64,000 bases of DNA. Origin: Tolumonas lignilytica. GTDB taxonomy: Bacteria > Pseudomonadota > Gammaproteobacteria > Enterobacterales > Aeromonadaceae. Below are positions 46,678-55,420 of this stretch, piece by piece; positions within the stretch are counted from its first letter, which is position 1, and every line of letters begins with the position of its first letter. Position numbers and translations under genes: made by a program. Where the stretch lies: positions 496,001 through 560,000 of the forward strand of contig NZ_AZUK01000001.1 in the NCBI RefSeq assembly GCF_000527035.1, given 5' to 3'. Below the pieces are notes generated by a model that saw nothing but the letters and a program-made list of their open reading frames with translations, made no database searches and was not told the origin of the DNA.

Positions 46678-48567
46678 ATGATTACTAACCTCATCAATGA
46701 AAAACTGATATGCCTCGATTTGCAGGCAACCAGTAAGGACGCCGTATTTCGTGAAATGATCGAATTGTTGGCCGCCCAAGGTAAAGTGCAGGACAAATTG
46801 CAATTCCTGCAAGATGTGCAAGCTCGCGAAGCCATTGGTAATACAGGCTTTGAGGAAGGCATCGCCCTGCCTCACGCCAAAAGTTCCGCGGTCATTGAAC
46901 CTGCTGTTGTAATTGGTATTAGCCGGAAAGGCATCGAATATGGTGCTGAAGATGGTAAGCCATCTAAACTGTTTTTTATGATTGCTTCTCCTGCCGGAGG
47001 TGCGGATCATCATATTAATGTGCTCGCCGAACTCTCATCCAAATTAATTGAACCAGGCTTTTTTAATGCCATTATGGCGGCTAAATCCAGCCGTGATGCA
47101 CTTGCATTATTAACGGCCAAAGCAGCGCCGGTCGCGGTTTCTGCTGAAAATAAAGGCTTCCTCATTGGTGTTACTGGTTGCCCTGCCGGTATCGCGCATA
47201 CCTATTTGGCGGCTGAAGCATTAGAAAAAGCAGCCAAAGAATTAGGTTACAAAATTAAAGTTGAAACCAATGGTTCCATCGGGGTTAAAAACGCACCTAC
47301 CGCAGAAGAAATAGCTCAGGCCGATGCGATTATTGTCGGCTGCGATAAACAGGTGGATATGCATCGGTTTGCAGGGAAAAAAGTTGTCAAAACCGGTGTT
47401 AAAGCGCCAATCAAAGATGCCAAGGGGTTGATTAAACAAGCCTTAGCGGCCGTTCCCTATAAACCAGAGGGCAATGCCATGTCGGCAGAAGGTTCTAAAT
47501 CTACTCAAGCGCGTTCCGATCTCTACCGCTTTTTGATGAATGGTGTCTCTCACATGATTCCATTTGTTGTCACTGGTGGTTTGTTAATTGCGCTATCACT
47601 CGCAATTGGTGGCAATCCAACATCAGGTGGAATGGTGATCCCGCAAGGTAGTATGTGGAATTCAGTTCTGAATGTCGGTGTCGTCGCGTTCAAACTGATG
47701 ATCCCAATCCTGGCCGGTTATATCGCCTATGCCATTGGTGATCGTCCGGCACTGGCACCGGGTTTTATCGGTGGCTGGATTGCGAATGATGGTTCGTTCT
47801 ATGGTGCAACTGCCGGTACGGGGTTCATTGGTGCTATCGTCGCCGGGTTATTGGTCGGTTATGTCGTGCGCTGGATTGCCACCCGTGACTACAACAAGAT
47901 GATCCGTCCTCTGGTGCCCATTTTAATTGCACCACTGTTTGGTACGTTATTTATCGCGGCCTTGTTTATCTTCATCATCGGCGCCCCCATTGCCAGTCTG
48001 ATGAGTGGTCTGAACACCATGCTGGTTTCCATGAGTGGCGGCAGTCTGGTTCTGCTCGGCATCGTCATTGGCGGTATGGCTGGCTTTGATATGGGCGGCC
48101 CGGTGAACAAAGTGGCGTTCCTGTTCTCTGTCGGCATGATCGCATCAGGTCAGACCCAATTTATGGGAGCAATGGCGTGCGCCATTCCGGTTGCGCCATT
48201 GGGAATGGGCTTAGCCACCTTTTTGGGTCGTAACATGGATCTGTTCGATGAAGATGAAATCGAAGCCGGTAAAGCGGCTGGTGCGATGGGTCTTGTCGGT
48301 ATTTCTGAAGGAGCCATTCCATTTGCAGCGCAAGATCCGTTGGCTGTGATCCCCGCTAACATGCTGGGTAGCATCGTGGCCGCCGTCATGGCCTTTGTAT
48401 TCGGTGTGACCAACTCTGTTGCCCATGGTGGTCCGATTGTGGCGCTGCTGGGTGCCATGAATAAACCGCTGTTGGCGCTGGCTGCAATGGTTGCCGGTGC
48501 TCTCACAACCGCTATCGTGGCAATCACCATGAAAAAAATCAAAGCGGCAAGAGTCGCGATTGCTTAA
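46678..48567 (+). CDS. PTS fructose-family transporter subunit IIABC
   Basis: The 629-residue one-piece permease has an EIIA-Fru domain (1-145) with active His66 in A-L-P-H-A-K and an EIIB domain (about 155-255) with phospho-Cys168 in V-T-G-C-P-A-G-I-A-H-T. The EIIC domain (about 275-629) has some ten membrane helices. It imports and phosphorylates a sugar of the fructose/mannose class; the A-B-C domain order matches MngA-like and FruA-like IIABC proteins, so the exact sugar is undecided. No 1-phosphofructokinase or HPr gene is adjacent. Start ATG 46678 begins right at the EIIA fold. Earlier in-frame Met codons (46360, 46570) exist without ribosome sites. Confidence 0.88.
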   Translation: MITNLINEKLICLDLQATSKDAVFREMIELLAAQGKVQDKLQFLQDVQAREAIGNTGFEEGIALPHAKSSAVIEPAVVIGISRKGIEYGAEDGKPSKLFFMIASPAGGADHHINVLAELSSKLIEPGFFNAIMAAKSSRDALALLTAKAAPVAVSAENKGFLIGVTGCPAGIAHTYLAAEALEKAAKELGYKIKVETNGSIGVKNAPTAEEIAQADAIIVGCDKQVDMHRFAGKKVVKTGVKAPIKDAKGLIKQALAAVPYKPEGNAMSAEGSKSTQARSDLYRFLMNGVSHMIPFVVTGGLLIALSLAIGGNPTSGGMVIPQGSMWNSVLNVGVVAFKLMIPILAGYIAYAIGDRPALAPGFIGGWIANDGSFYGATAGTGFIGAIVAGLLVGYVVRWIATRDYNKMIRPLVPILIAPLFGTLFIAALFIFIIGAPIASLMSGLNTMLVSMSGGSLVLLGIVIGGMAGFDMGGPVNKVAFLFSVGMIASGQTQFMGAMACAIPVAPLGMGLATFLGRNMDLFDEDEIEAGKAAGAMGLVGISEGAIPFAAQDPLAVIPANMLGSIVAAVMAFVFGVTNSVAHGGPIVALLGAMNKPLLALAAMVAGALTTAIVAITMKKIKAARVAIA

Positions 48568-48595
48568 ACATCCTGAAAATTAAGGTATAACTAAA

Positions 48596-48630
48596 TTGGT
48601 CTGGCAGCCCCCCTGTCAGGCCAATTTCTT
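48596..48630 (+). terminator. Terminator after the PTS gene
   Basis: A 12-bp stem (TTGGTCTGGCAG with CTGTCAGGCCAA, two G-U pairs) and CCCCC loop are followed by TTTCTT. Confidence 0.9.
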
Positions 48631-48670
48631 ATAGAAGTAGAAGCCAACAACCACACAGTTCATACAATGG

Positions 48671-49747
48671 TTATTTAATTTCAACCGGTAATCGTCTCGG
48701 CCCCCATGTTCCCGGCTGATTTTCAAAGACACCGGGAATTTGAGTGCCACAATGCTGGCAATGGCCGTCATGCAACGCCCATTTACCCAGCCGGTAATAA
48801 TCCCGTTCTATGAGTAATTTGCCACAGGAAGGACACCAGGTACTGCCATCCGCCACATCGTGAACATTGCCGACATACACATAATTAAGACCATGCGCTT
48901 TGGCGATTTTACGCGCCTGCAACAGGGTTGTCAGAGGTGTCGGCGGTTTATCCAGCATGTGAAAATCAGGGTGAAAAGCCGTAAAGTGCAAAGGGACATC
49001 CGGCCCGAGTTCATCCGCGATCCACTGACACATGGCTTCTAATTCTGCGACAGAATCATTCTCTCCGGGGATCAGCAACGTGGTGATCTCAAACCAAACC
49101 GGTGTTTCGTGTTTGAGATAACGCAACGTATCCAATACCGGTGCTAAATGTCCGCCACAAATTTTGTGATAAAACGACTCACTAAACCCCTTTAAATCTA
49201 CATTCGCGGCATCCATTGCAGCAAAAAACTCACGCCTTGGTTCCGGATTAATATATCCCGCCGTGACAGCTATCGTTTTGATATCCCGAGCGTGACAGGC
49301 CGCTGCGACATCAATGGCATACTCCATAAAAATAACGGGGTCGTTATAGGTAAAGGCAACCGAACGACTGCCTGTTTGCTCGGCCATTTTGGCTAATTGC
49401 TCTGGGGAGGCCGAAGCACTCAGCGTTTCCATGTGGCGTGATTTACTGATATCCCAATTCTGACAAAAGGCACAAGTCAGATTGCACCCCGCCGTCCCAA
49501 ACGACAGTACGGGCGTGCCCGGCAGGAAATGATGTAGCGGTTTTTTTTCTATCGGATCGATACAAAATCCGCTGGAACGACCATAGCTGGTCAACACAAT
49601 TTCGCCACCTTGCGCCATACGAACATAGCAAACGCCCCGCTTCCCATCGCGTAACTCACACTCTCGCGGACAGAGCGTACAAACCACATGATCATTATCT
49701 AAATGGCGCCAGTAGCAGGTCGAAACCGTATTGTCTGAATTATCCAT
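48671..49747 (-). CDS. amrS: AmmeMemoRadiSam system radical SAM enzyme AmrS
   Basis: The 358-residue protein has the radical-SAM cluster motif C88-x3-C92-x2-C95 (C-N-L-T-C-A-F-C-Q-N-W) in a TIM-barrel core. An extra N-terminal Cys set (C23, C26, C30, C40) and a C-terminal zinc-ribbon-like C-x2-C ... C-x2-C flank the core. This is the layout of the pyruvate-formate-lyase-activating-like subgroup that travels with AMMECR1 and MEMO1 proteins. Its reaction and substrate are not established. It is divergent from the MEMO1 and AMMECR1 genes with only 56 bp between start codons, and its ribosome site is a strong GGAGG. Confidence 0.93.
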   Translation of the reverse strand: MDNSDNTVSTCYWRHLDNDHVVCTLCPRECELRDGKRGVCYVRMAQGGEIVLTSYGRSSGFCIDPIEKKPLHHFLPGTPVLSFGTAGCNLTCAFCQNWDISKSRHMETLSASASPEQLAKMAEQTGSRSVAFTYNDPVIFMEYAIDVAAACHARDIKTIAVTAGYINPEPRREFFAAMDAANVDLKGFSESFYHKICGGHLAPVLDTLRYLKHETPVWFEITTLLIPGENDSVAELEAMCQWIADELGPDVPLHFTAFHPDFHMLDKPPTPLTTLLQARKIAKAHGLNYVYVGNVHDVADGSTWCPSCGKLLIERDYYRLGKWALHDGHCQHCGTQIPGVFENQPGTWGPRRLPVEIK

Positions 49748-49752
49748 ACAAC

Positions 49753-49798
49753 CTCCAGGGTGACACTATAATTGTAGATGACATCTATCACACTGGAG
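49753..49798. promoter_or_regulatory. Shared divergent promoter region of the Amr genes with palindrome
   Basis: The 56-bp gap contains a perfect palindrome TAGATG-A-CATCTA (49775-49787) and a TATAAT (49767-49772) that reads TATAGT/ATTATA on the other strand. The flanking CTCCAGGGTGA and TCACACTGGAG arms are mostly the two mirrored ribosome sites. Confidence 0.45.
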
Positions 49799-49803
49799 AT
49801 GGT

Positions 49804-50580
49804 ATGCAGGTTATCCATCAACCCGCCGTTGCAGATATGTTTTATCCCGCAGACCCAGACACGCTTCAAAGCTGGCTGCAACATCATCTGCCGTCGGAAC
49901 AAAAAAGTAATCGCGCTCCGCGTATGCTGATCCTCCCGCATGCCGGTTATCGCTTTTCTGGCGAGATTGCTGCACAAGGCTACAAGCTGTTGCAGCCGGG
50001 AGAATTTAAGCGGGTCGTGATCATGTGTCCGGCACACCGTGTCTATGTTCGTGGAATTGCCGTACCAACCAGATGGGATGCTGAAGCGACCCCGCTCGGC
50101 AAAATTCCACTGGATAAAGAAGCCCTGCAGTTACTGCTGACCCAGCCCGGTTTTATCGCAGCCACGGAAGCGCATCAACAGGAACATGCAATTGAGGTGC
50201 AGCTCCCGTTTTTACAATATCAGCTTGGTGAGTTTCAGCTCATTCCGCTCGTTGTCGGCGATTGTCCGCCGGAAACTGTCTGCCGCGCATTGGATCTGCT
50301 CATGAATGACGACACGCTGGCCATTGTCAGTACAGATCTGAGTCATTACCTCACTCAGGATCTTGCCCGGCAATATGACGATGCCACCATCCAGCAGATC
50401 TTGCAGTTCAATGGTTCACTGAGAGGTGATCAGGCCTGCGGCAGTTACGCCCTGAACGGTGCTTTACGCTGGGCACAACAGCAACAGCTGGATATCACAC
50501 TGCTGGCGAAATGTACCTCGGGGGACACATCATCAGACAAACAACGGGTGGTGGGATATGCCGCTTTTGCCCTCTATTGA
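49804..50580 (+). CDS. amrB: AmmeMemoRadiSam system protein B (MEMO1 family)
   Basis: The 258-residue protein has the LigB-like MEMO fold signatures P-H-A-G-Y-x-F-S-G near residue 45 and S-T-D-L-S-H-Y near 180. Residues H46, H78 and C237 correspond to the copper/iron-binding H49, H81 and C244 of human MEMO1, so the metal site looks complete. The biochemical activity of bacterial members is unknown. Its last 23 bp overlap the AMMECR1 gene, and it is divergent from the radical SAM gene, so the three form one locus. Confidence 0.93.
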   Translation: MQVIHQPAVADMFYPADPDTLQSWLQHHLPSEQKSNRAPRMLILPHAGYRFSGEIAAQGYKLLQPGEFKRVVIMCPAHRVYVRGIAVPTRWDAEATPLGKIPLDKEALQLLLTQPGFIAATEAHQQEHAIEVQLPFLQYQLGEFQLIPLVVGDCPPETVCRALDLLMNDDTLAIVSTDLSHYLTQDLARQYDDATIQQILQFNGSLRGDQACGSYALNGALRWAQQQQLDITLLAKCTSGDTSSDKQRVVGYAAFALY

Positions 50581-51145
50581 ATTATCCGAACGCCAAGCCA
50601 TGTTAAGCCTAGCGCGACAGCATATTTTGTCGCACTGGATACCCAATGCAGATACGCCGGTTACATTACCCAGTGGAAATCTCAAATTGGGTTGTTTTGT
50701 CACGCTGCATCGTCATGGCGAGCTAAGGGGGTGTATTGGGACACTGGAGCAGGACATGCCTTTGCAGCAAGCCATCCCCTACTTTGCCAGTGCAGCCGCA
50801 TTCCAAGACCCCCGATTTTCGCCTTTAACTGCCGAAGAACTACCGAAGTGCACAATTAGTATTTCACTCTTAAGTGAGCGAGAACCGCTTCCGGCCACCA
50901 GCAGAGAAGCCTTATTAGCAGCATTGGTGCCGTTTAGTGACGGATTATGGTTAAGCGACGGCTATCATCGCGCCACTTTTTTACCGGCTGTCTGGCGTCA
51001 ACTGCCTGATAAAGAGGCGTTCCTGCATCATCTGTTGTTAAAGGGCGGATGGTCTGCACAGGGGTGGCCTTCCCATATGCAAGCATGGCGTTATCATAGC
51101 CTTGAATTTTCTGAACCTGATGGTGAACTGGTCAGCGAAAGCTGA
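50558..51145 (+). CDS. amrA: AmmeMemoRadiSam system protein A (AMMECR1 family)
   Basis: The 195-residue protein carries the AMMECR1 signature L-R-G-C-I-G-T near residue 60 and the usual F-S-D-G-L-W-L-S-D and G-W-S-A-Q-G-W elements. Function is unknown in every organism; the human homologue is linked to a contiguous-gene syndrome. In bacteria and archaea the family is repeatedly found with MEMO1 and a radical SAM enzyme. I chose ATG 50558, with GGTGG upstream; the 23-bp overlap with amrB suggests coupled translation. Confidence 0.92.
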   Translation: MPLLPSIELSERQAMLSLARQHILSHWIPNADTPVTLPSGNLKLGCFVTLHRHGELRGCIGTLEQDMPLQQAIPYFASAAAFQDPRFSPLTAEELPKCTISISLLSEREPLPATSREALLAALVPFSDGLWLSDGYHRATFLPAVWRQLPDKEAFLHHLLLKGGWSAQGWPSHMQAWRYHSLEFSEPDGELVSES

Positions 51146-51215
51146 TAAAGATGATTGTTTAGCAAGCACTAAATTTGTAATAATGAAGAATTAGGATCTG
51201 TTTTCATCGCTTGCT

Positions 51216-51719
51216 GTGTATCAAGAAAAGGAGTTTCTTCTGGAGTCTGCAGTTACGCCACTGTTTGTCTTTCGTCTGGATAACCACCTCTATGCATTGC
51301 CACTAGCCGATGTTGAGCGAGTTACACGATCTGCAGCCATAACCCCTGTCGCACAATCTTCACCTGTGCTACAGGGTGTTGTTAATGTGCAGGGCGAATT
51401 ATTGCCAGTTGTGAACACCCGACGCTTATTGTCTTTGCCAGAACGAGATCTGGACATCGACGATATCTTTATTCTGACCAGAAATAACGAACAACGCGTC
51501 ATCTTGATTGCCGATGCGGTACATCAGGTCATTCAGGCAAATTCAGCAGATATTCTTGTGGCAAGCAGCCTCTTAGGTCGTCATTCTCCCTGGCAAGGGC
51601 TTCTGGCGCTGGAAGATGGCATGGTCATGATTCAGGATCTGCCTTCGTGTCTGCGCTATTTTGAGCAACAACCACAGGCTGATTTAACATTAGCAATGGA
51701 TGGCGCTCAGCATGGATAG
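51216..51719 (+). CDS. CheW-type adaptor, first of Wsp-like operon (WspB position)
   Basis: The roughly 160-residue protein is a CheW domain: L-F-V-F-R-L-D-N-H-L-Y-A-L-P opens the first strand and V-L-Q-G-V-V-N-V-Q-G-E-L-L-P-V-V is the receptor/kinase coupling core. It links the receptor to the CheA kinase. The frame can start at GTG 51216, which has no ribosome site. The only strong site, AAGGAG (51228-51233), lies 6 bp before CTG 51240, so the real start may be that CTG. It is the first gene of a seven-gene plus-strand operon and overlaps cheR by 20 bp. Confidence 0.87.
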   Translation: MYQEKEFLLESAVTPLFVFRLDNHLYALPLADVERVTRSAAITPVAQSSPVLQGVVNVQGELLPVVNTRRLLSLPERDLDIDDIFILTRNNEQRVILIADAVHQVIQANSADILVASSLLGRHSPWQGLLALEDGMVMIQDLPSCLRYFEQQPQADLTLAMDGAQHG

Positions 51720-53124
51720 CCGGCTTCTGATAGATAGTCTGCTTCTGGATGACATTTACCAAGTCAGGGATTTTATATCTCAGCATTATGGCATTCATCA
51801 CGGCAGAGACCGACTTCCTGATCTGGATCGGAAATTAAATCAGATCACGCAACAGTTAGGTTACCAACAACGAAGCCTGCTGTGCGGTAATTTGCTCTCC
51901 GGTAAGCTTTCTGCCTCTGAGCTACAACTCTTCATTGAAGCATTGACGGTGGGTGAAACCTACTTCTTTCGCGAACCTGATGCGCTTGATGCACTGATTA
52001 ATACGATTATTCCCGTTATCCGGCAACAACAAGGCCGAAAACTGAAGATCTGGAGCGCAGGGTGTGCCTCTGGTGAAGAACCTTATTCCTTAGCCATGAC
52101 ATTGGATGCACAGTTACCTGATGCCGAGCATTGGGATATCTCTATTCTTGCTACCGACATCAATCAGCAATCATTGCAAAAGGCCATTCAAGGAAATTAT
52201 AAAACCTGGTCTTTCCGGGCCACCCCCACCCACTATAAACAGCGCTATTTTGATCAGCAAAGCGATGGCTCGTTTCAACTGCATAGCCACATTCGCAATA
52301 TGGTGCAGTTCAATCCGCTTAATTTGGCACAGCAGGATTATCCGTCACCAAGTAATGGTACTCATCAGGTCGATGTTCTGTTCTGCCGCAATGTGTTGAT
52401 GTATTTCTCGGCTGAAACGATTCGTGAAATTGTCAGCCGTTTCTCCCGCGCACTAACTCCTGGAGGGTGGTTAGTCGTCAGCCAGACCGAGTGTTCACAC
52501 TACTTCCAACCGGAATTTGAAACCATTCAATGCGGTAATGCCTTTCTATTTCGCAAAAAAGACGTCAGGCATCCCCGAAAAATGAGCTTGATACCCGATA
52601 ATCCGGCCTTCACTCCCCCGGCACACTATCTCATTCAACCTCAGGGTCACTCTGATGCGTGGTCTTTTCCGGTAAAACCTGATTTATACCCTGCAATCAA
52701 TCAGCTGATTCCACAGAAAAAACAGATCTCCAGCGCCGAACATCTGGTGCTCGCCCAAGAGCTGGCTAATCAGGGCCTGCTTGACGAAGCTCATGAACAC
52801 TGTGTGACTTATCTGTCTCAACATAAGTTGGATACGCAAGCCCATTATCTGCATGCGATGATCCTCCAGGAACTGGACAAACCCAATGAAGCCAGAGAAG
52901 CATTGCGCAGAGTGCTATACCTTCAGCCAGATATGATCATGGCGATTTATACTCTGGGCAATCTGGAAAAGCAGCAAGGACACGCACGTGAAGCCTTACG
53001 ACATTTCGATAATGCACTTCGCTTCCTGACTATGCACGAGAATGATGACCTGTTACCTCATTCCGAAGGACTTTCAGTCGGGCAATTAAGAGAACTCCTG
53101 ATACAACTACGAATGGAAGCCTAA
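51700..53124 (+). CDS. CheR methyltransferase with C-terminal TPR repeats (WspC-like)
   Basis: The 474-residue protein has a CheR N-terminal helical domain and a SAM-dependent methyltransferase domain with K-I-W-S-A-G-C-A-S-G-E-E-P-Y-S at about 110-124 and F-C-R-N-V-L-M-Y-F. A C-terminal helical region of about 120 residues contains TPR-type repeats (A-H-Y-L-H-A-M-I-L-Q-E, then A-L-R-R-V-L-Y-L-Q-P). Flagellar CheR lacks the TPR part; WspC has it. It methylates Glu residues on the receptor. A second in-frame ATG at 51712 is an equally likely start. Confidence 0.92.
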   Translation: MALSMDSRLLIDSLLLDDIYQVRDFISQHYGIHHGRDRLPDLDRKLNQITQQLGYQQRSLLCGNLLSGKLSASELQLFIEALTVGETYFFREPDALDALINTIIPVIRQQQGRKLKIWSAGCASGEEPYSLAMTLDAQLPDAEHWDISILATDINQQSLQKAIQGNYKTWSFRATPTHYKQRYFDQQSDGSFQLHSHIRNMVQFNPLNLAQQDYPSPSNGTHQVDVLFCRNVLMYFSAETIREIVSRFSRALTPGGWLVVSQTECSHYFQPEFETIQCGNAFLFRKKDVRHPRKMSLIPDNPAFTPPAHYLIQPQGHSDAWSFPVKPDLYPAINQLIPQKKQISSAEHLVLAQELANQGLLDEAHEHCVTYLSQHKLDTQAHYLHAMILQELDKPNEAREALRRVLYLQPDMIMAIYTLGNLEKQQGHAREALRHFDNALRFLTMHENDDLLPHSEGLSVGQLRELLIQLRMEA

Positions 53125-53127
53125 GCC

Positions 53128-53658
53128 ATGAAACTCTCTGCAGAGCAAAAACAGCAGATTTTATTGGAACGGGCAAAGCAGCTGGCCGTGCGCCCGCCCG
53201 CCTCGCAGGATGATATTCGTTGTATCGATATCACCTGTTTCAGATTACAAAATGAGAATTATGCGTTTGAATCACGCTATATTCGCGAAATAGTGCCCGT
53301 TAATCATGTGACGCCACTGCCCTGTGTGCCTGATTTTGTCGCTGGCATTATGAATTTGCGTGGCCGCATCCTATCGTTGCTGCATTTGGATAAAATATTA
53401 GGCTTAATGTCAGCCACGCCGAACCCTAAACATCAGGTCATTATTCTCAGTAATGGCACGATGGAATTTGGGCTGTTAGTTGAAGAAATTCTGGGTGTTG
53501 CAGAGATACCTTTAGACAAAATTCAGGATCAACTGGCAACATTAAGCGAACAGGCTCAACGCTATCTGCGCGGTATTACACCCGACCGCCAAATATTACT
53601 TGATGCACATTTACTGCTGTCTGATCCGACATTGTGTGTTAACGAAGACATTCATTAA
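53128..53658 (+). CDS. Second CheW-type adaptor (WspD position)
   Basis: The 176-residue protein has a charged N-terminal helix of about 30 residues, then a CheW domain (I-T-C-F-R-L-Q-N-E-N-Y-A-F-E, then F-V-A-G-I-M-N-L-R-G-R-I-L-S). Two CheW adaptors flanking a CheR-TPR is the Wsp gene set. It lies 3 bp after cheR. Confidence 0.92.
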   Translation: MKLSAEQKQQILLERAKQLAVRPPASQDDIRCIDITCFRLQNENYAFESRYIREIVPVNHVTPLPCVPDFVAGIMNLRGRILSLLHLDKILGLMSATPNPKHQVIILSNGTMEFGLLVEEILGVAEIPLDKIQDQLATLSEQAQRYLRGITPDRQILLDAHLLLSDPTLCVNEDIH

Positions 53659-53689
53659 TAGAGAATAAACAATAAAAGAGGTATTGCCC

Positions 53690-55420
53690 ATGAAATGGAC
53701 TATTGGCAAAAAACTGGCATTACTTGGCTGCCTGATGTTGGCTGCATTCGGGATCATGGGCGTCGTGACTTACAACAATATCGGCCGAGTCATTGAAAAC
53801 TCAGCAGCCCTGTCTCGAACCTTTAGCGTTATTGATGCAAACAATGCTATTGCCCCGAGCCTCTTCTCTGCGGAATCGGCACAACGCTCTTACTTACTCA
53901 GTGGCAGTGCGGCTTACCTGCAGCTTTATCGTGAATCAGTCGAAAAAACCCGCGCCAATTTTAATCATCTGAAAGAGCTGACCACCAATGCCGACTCTGT
54001 TCGGTTGGTGAATTCACTGGAAGAGATGCTGAACTCACGTCTGAACAGTCTGGATATGGGTATCAGCATGTATGACCGCCAAATGCTGGATGAATATAAC
54101 AAACTCATCAAAGATGGTGTCGGCATCGAGTTAATGAAAAAGGTTTCTCAAAATAGAGACGAGCTGGAAGCTTTAGAACGTAAACAGGCACAACAACGTT
54201 CAGATGAATTAATGGCCAGTAATCAATATGCCCAGGCATTCATTCTGTGGGGAACCTTACTGACGATTGTCATTATGGCCAGTGCCGCATTCTATCTGGT
54301 GCGCAGTATCAGCAATCCATTGCATGAACTGACAAACGTTGCGAATCGGATATCTAAAGGCGATCTGTCTCAGCGCCCAACCATGGCTGCCAGCCGAAGC
54401 GATGAGATCGGCATCTTATTTGGCGCTTTTGGTGAGATGAATGATTACCTGCAACGCATGTCCAACGTGGCCCGAGCACTCGCTGAAAACAATCTACGTG
54501 TTAATACCACACCGCTTTCAGATAACGATGCATTAGGGCTCTCTTTTGCCGCGATGACCTCCAATCTGCGTCGCATGATTGCTGAAGTACAAGACGCCGC
54601 CAAACAGATCAGTGGCTCATCATCTCAGATCGCCGCCTTAACTTCGCAACTGGCTGCCAGCTCAACCGAAACTGCCGCCGCCGTAAGCGAAACATCCACT
54701 ACATTAGAAGAGATTAAGGTTACCGCCAATCAGGTAAATCAAAAATCAGCGTTTGTCTCTGAATCCGCCCGTAGCACCGCCCAAATGACTCAGAACGGGC
54801 AGAAAAGTGTCAACGAAACGATCACAGGCATGAACAAAATTCGTGAACAGATGAATTTCATCGCGGAAAGTATCGTCCGCCTCAGCGAACAAAGTATGGC
54901 CATCGGCGAAATCATCACGTCGGTAGGCGACTTAGCCAGCCAGTCCAATCTGTTGGCGGTTAATGCCTCCATTGAAGCCGCCAAAGCCGGTGAGCACGGT
55001 AAAGGGTTTGCCGTGGTTGCTCAGGAAGTACGTAGTTTGGCTGAACAATCTAAGGAATCAACAGAACAAATCCGCCGGATTCTGAACGATATTCAGAAGG
55101 CAATCAGCTCGGCAGTCATGGCCACAGAGCAAGGTGGAAAAACCGTGGAAGTCAGTGTTCTACAATCAGCCGAAACCGATAATGCCATTCAGGTGATCGG
55201 ACAAGGCGCTGGTGGCACGGTACAAGCAGCCGCCCAGATCTTGGCTTCGACGAATGAACAGGTAGCAGGTCTGAACCAGGTCGCCATTGCGATGGATAAC
55301 ATCCGCAGTGCCAGTGACCAGATCGTCATCAGCATGCGGCAAGCCGAAGATGCCACCAGTTCACTGAATCAGATGAGTGGCAAACTCTGGAGCCTGATCG
55401 AACGCTTTAAGGTGAATTGA
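53690..55420 (+). CDS. Methyl-accepting chemotaxis protein with CHASE3-type sensor (WspA position)
   Basis: The 576-residue receptor has TM1 at about 8-28, a periplasmic helical domain of CHASE3 type at about 40-170 (S-Y-L-L-S-G and Y-L-Q-L-Y-R segments), TM2 at about 183-203 and a HAMP domain to about 255. The coiled-coil signalling domain has its hairpin tip around A-S-Q-S-N-L-L-A-V-N-A-S-I-E-A-A. There is no C-terminal CheR-tethering pentapeptide, which fits a TPR-bearing CheR. ATG 53690 has AGAGG 7-8 bp upstream. A TTG at 53684 is in frame but too close to the site. The stop overlaps the CheA start. Confidence 0.92.
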   Translation: MKWTIGKKLALLGCLMLAAFGIMGVVTYNNIGRVIENSAALSRTFSVIDANNAIAPSLFSAESAQRSYLLSGSAAYLQLYRESVEKTRANFNHLKELTTNADSVRLVNSLEEMLNSRLNSLDMGISMYDRQMLDEYNKLIKDGVGIELMKKVSQNRDELEALERKQAQQRSDELMASNQYAQAFILWGTLLTIVIMASAAFYLVRSISNPLHELTNVANRISKGDLSQRPTMAASRSDEIGILFGAFGEMNDYLQRMSNVARALAENNLRVNTTPLSDNDALGLSFAAMTSNLRRMIAEVQDAAKQISGSSSQIAALTSQLAASSTETAAAVSETSTTLEEIKVTANQVNQKSAFVSESARSTAQMTQNGQKSVNETITGMNKIREQMNFIAESIVRLSEQSMAIGEIITSVGDLASQSNLLAVNASIEAAKAGEHGKGFAVVAQEVRSLAEQSKESTEQIRRILNDIQKAISSAVMATEQGGKTVEVSVLQSAETDNAIQVIGQGAGGTVQAAAQILASTNEQVAGLNQVAIAMDNIRSASDQIVISMRQAEDATSSLNQMSGKLWSLIERFKVN

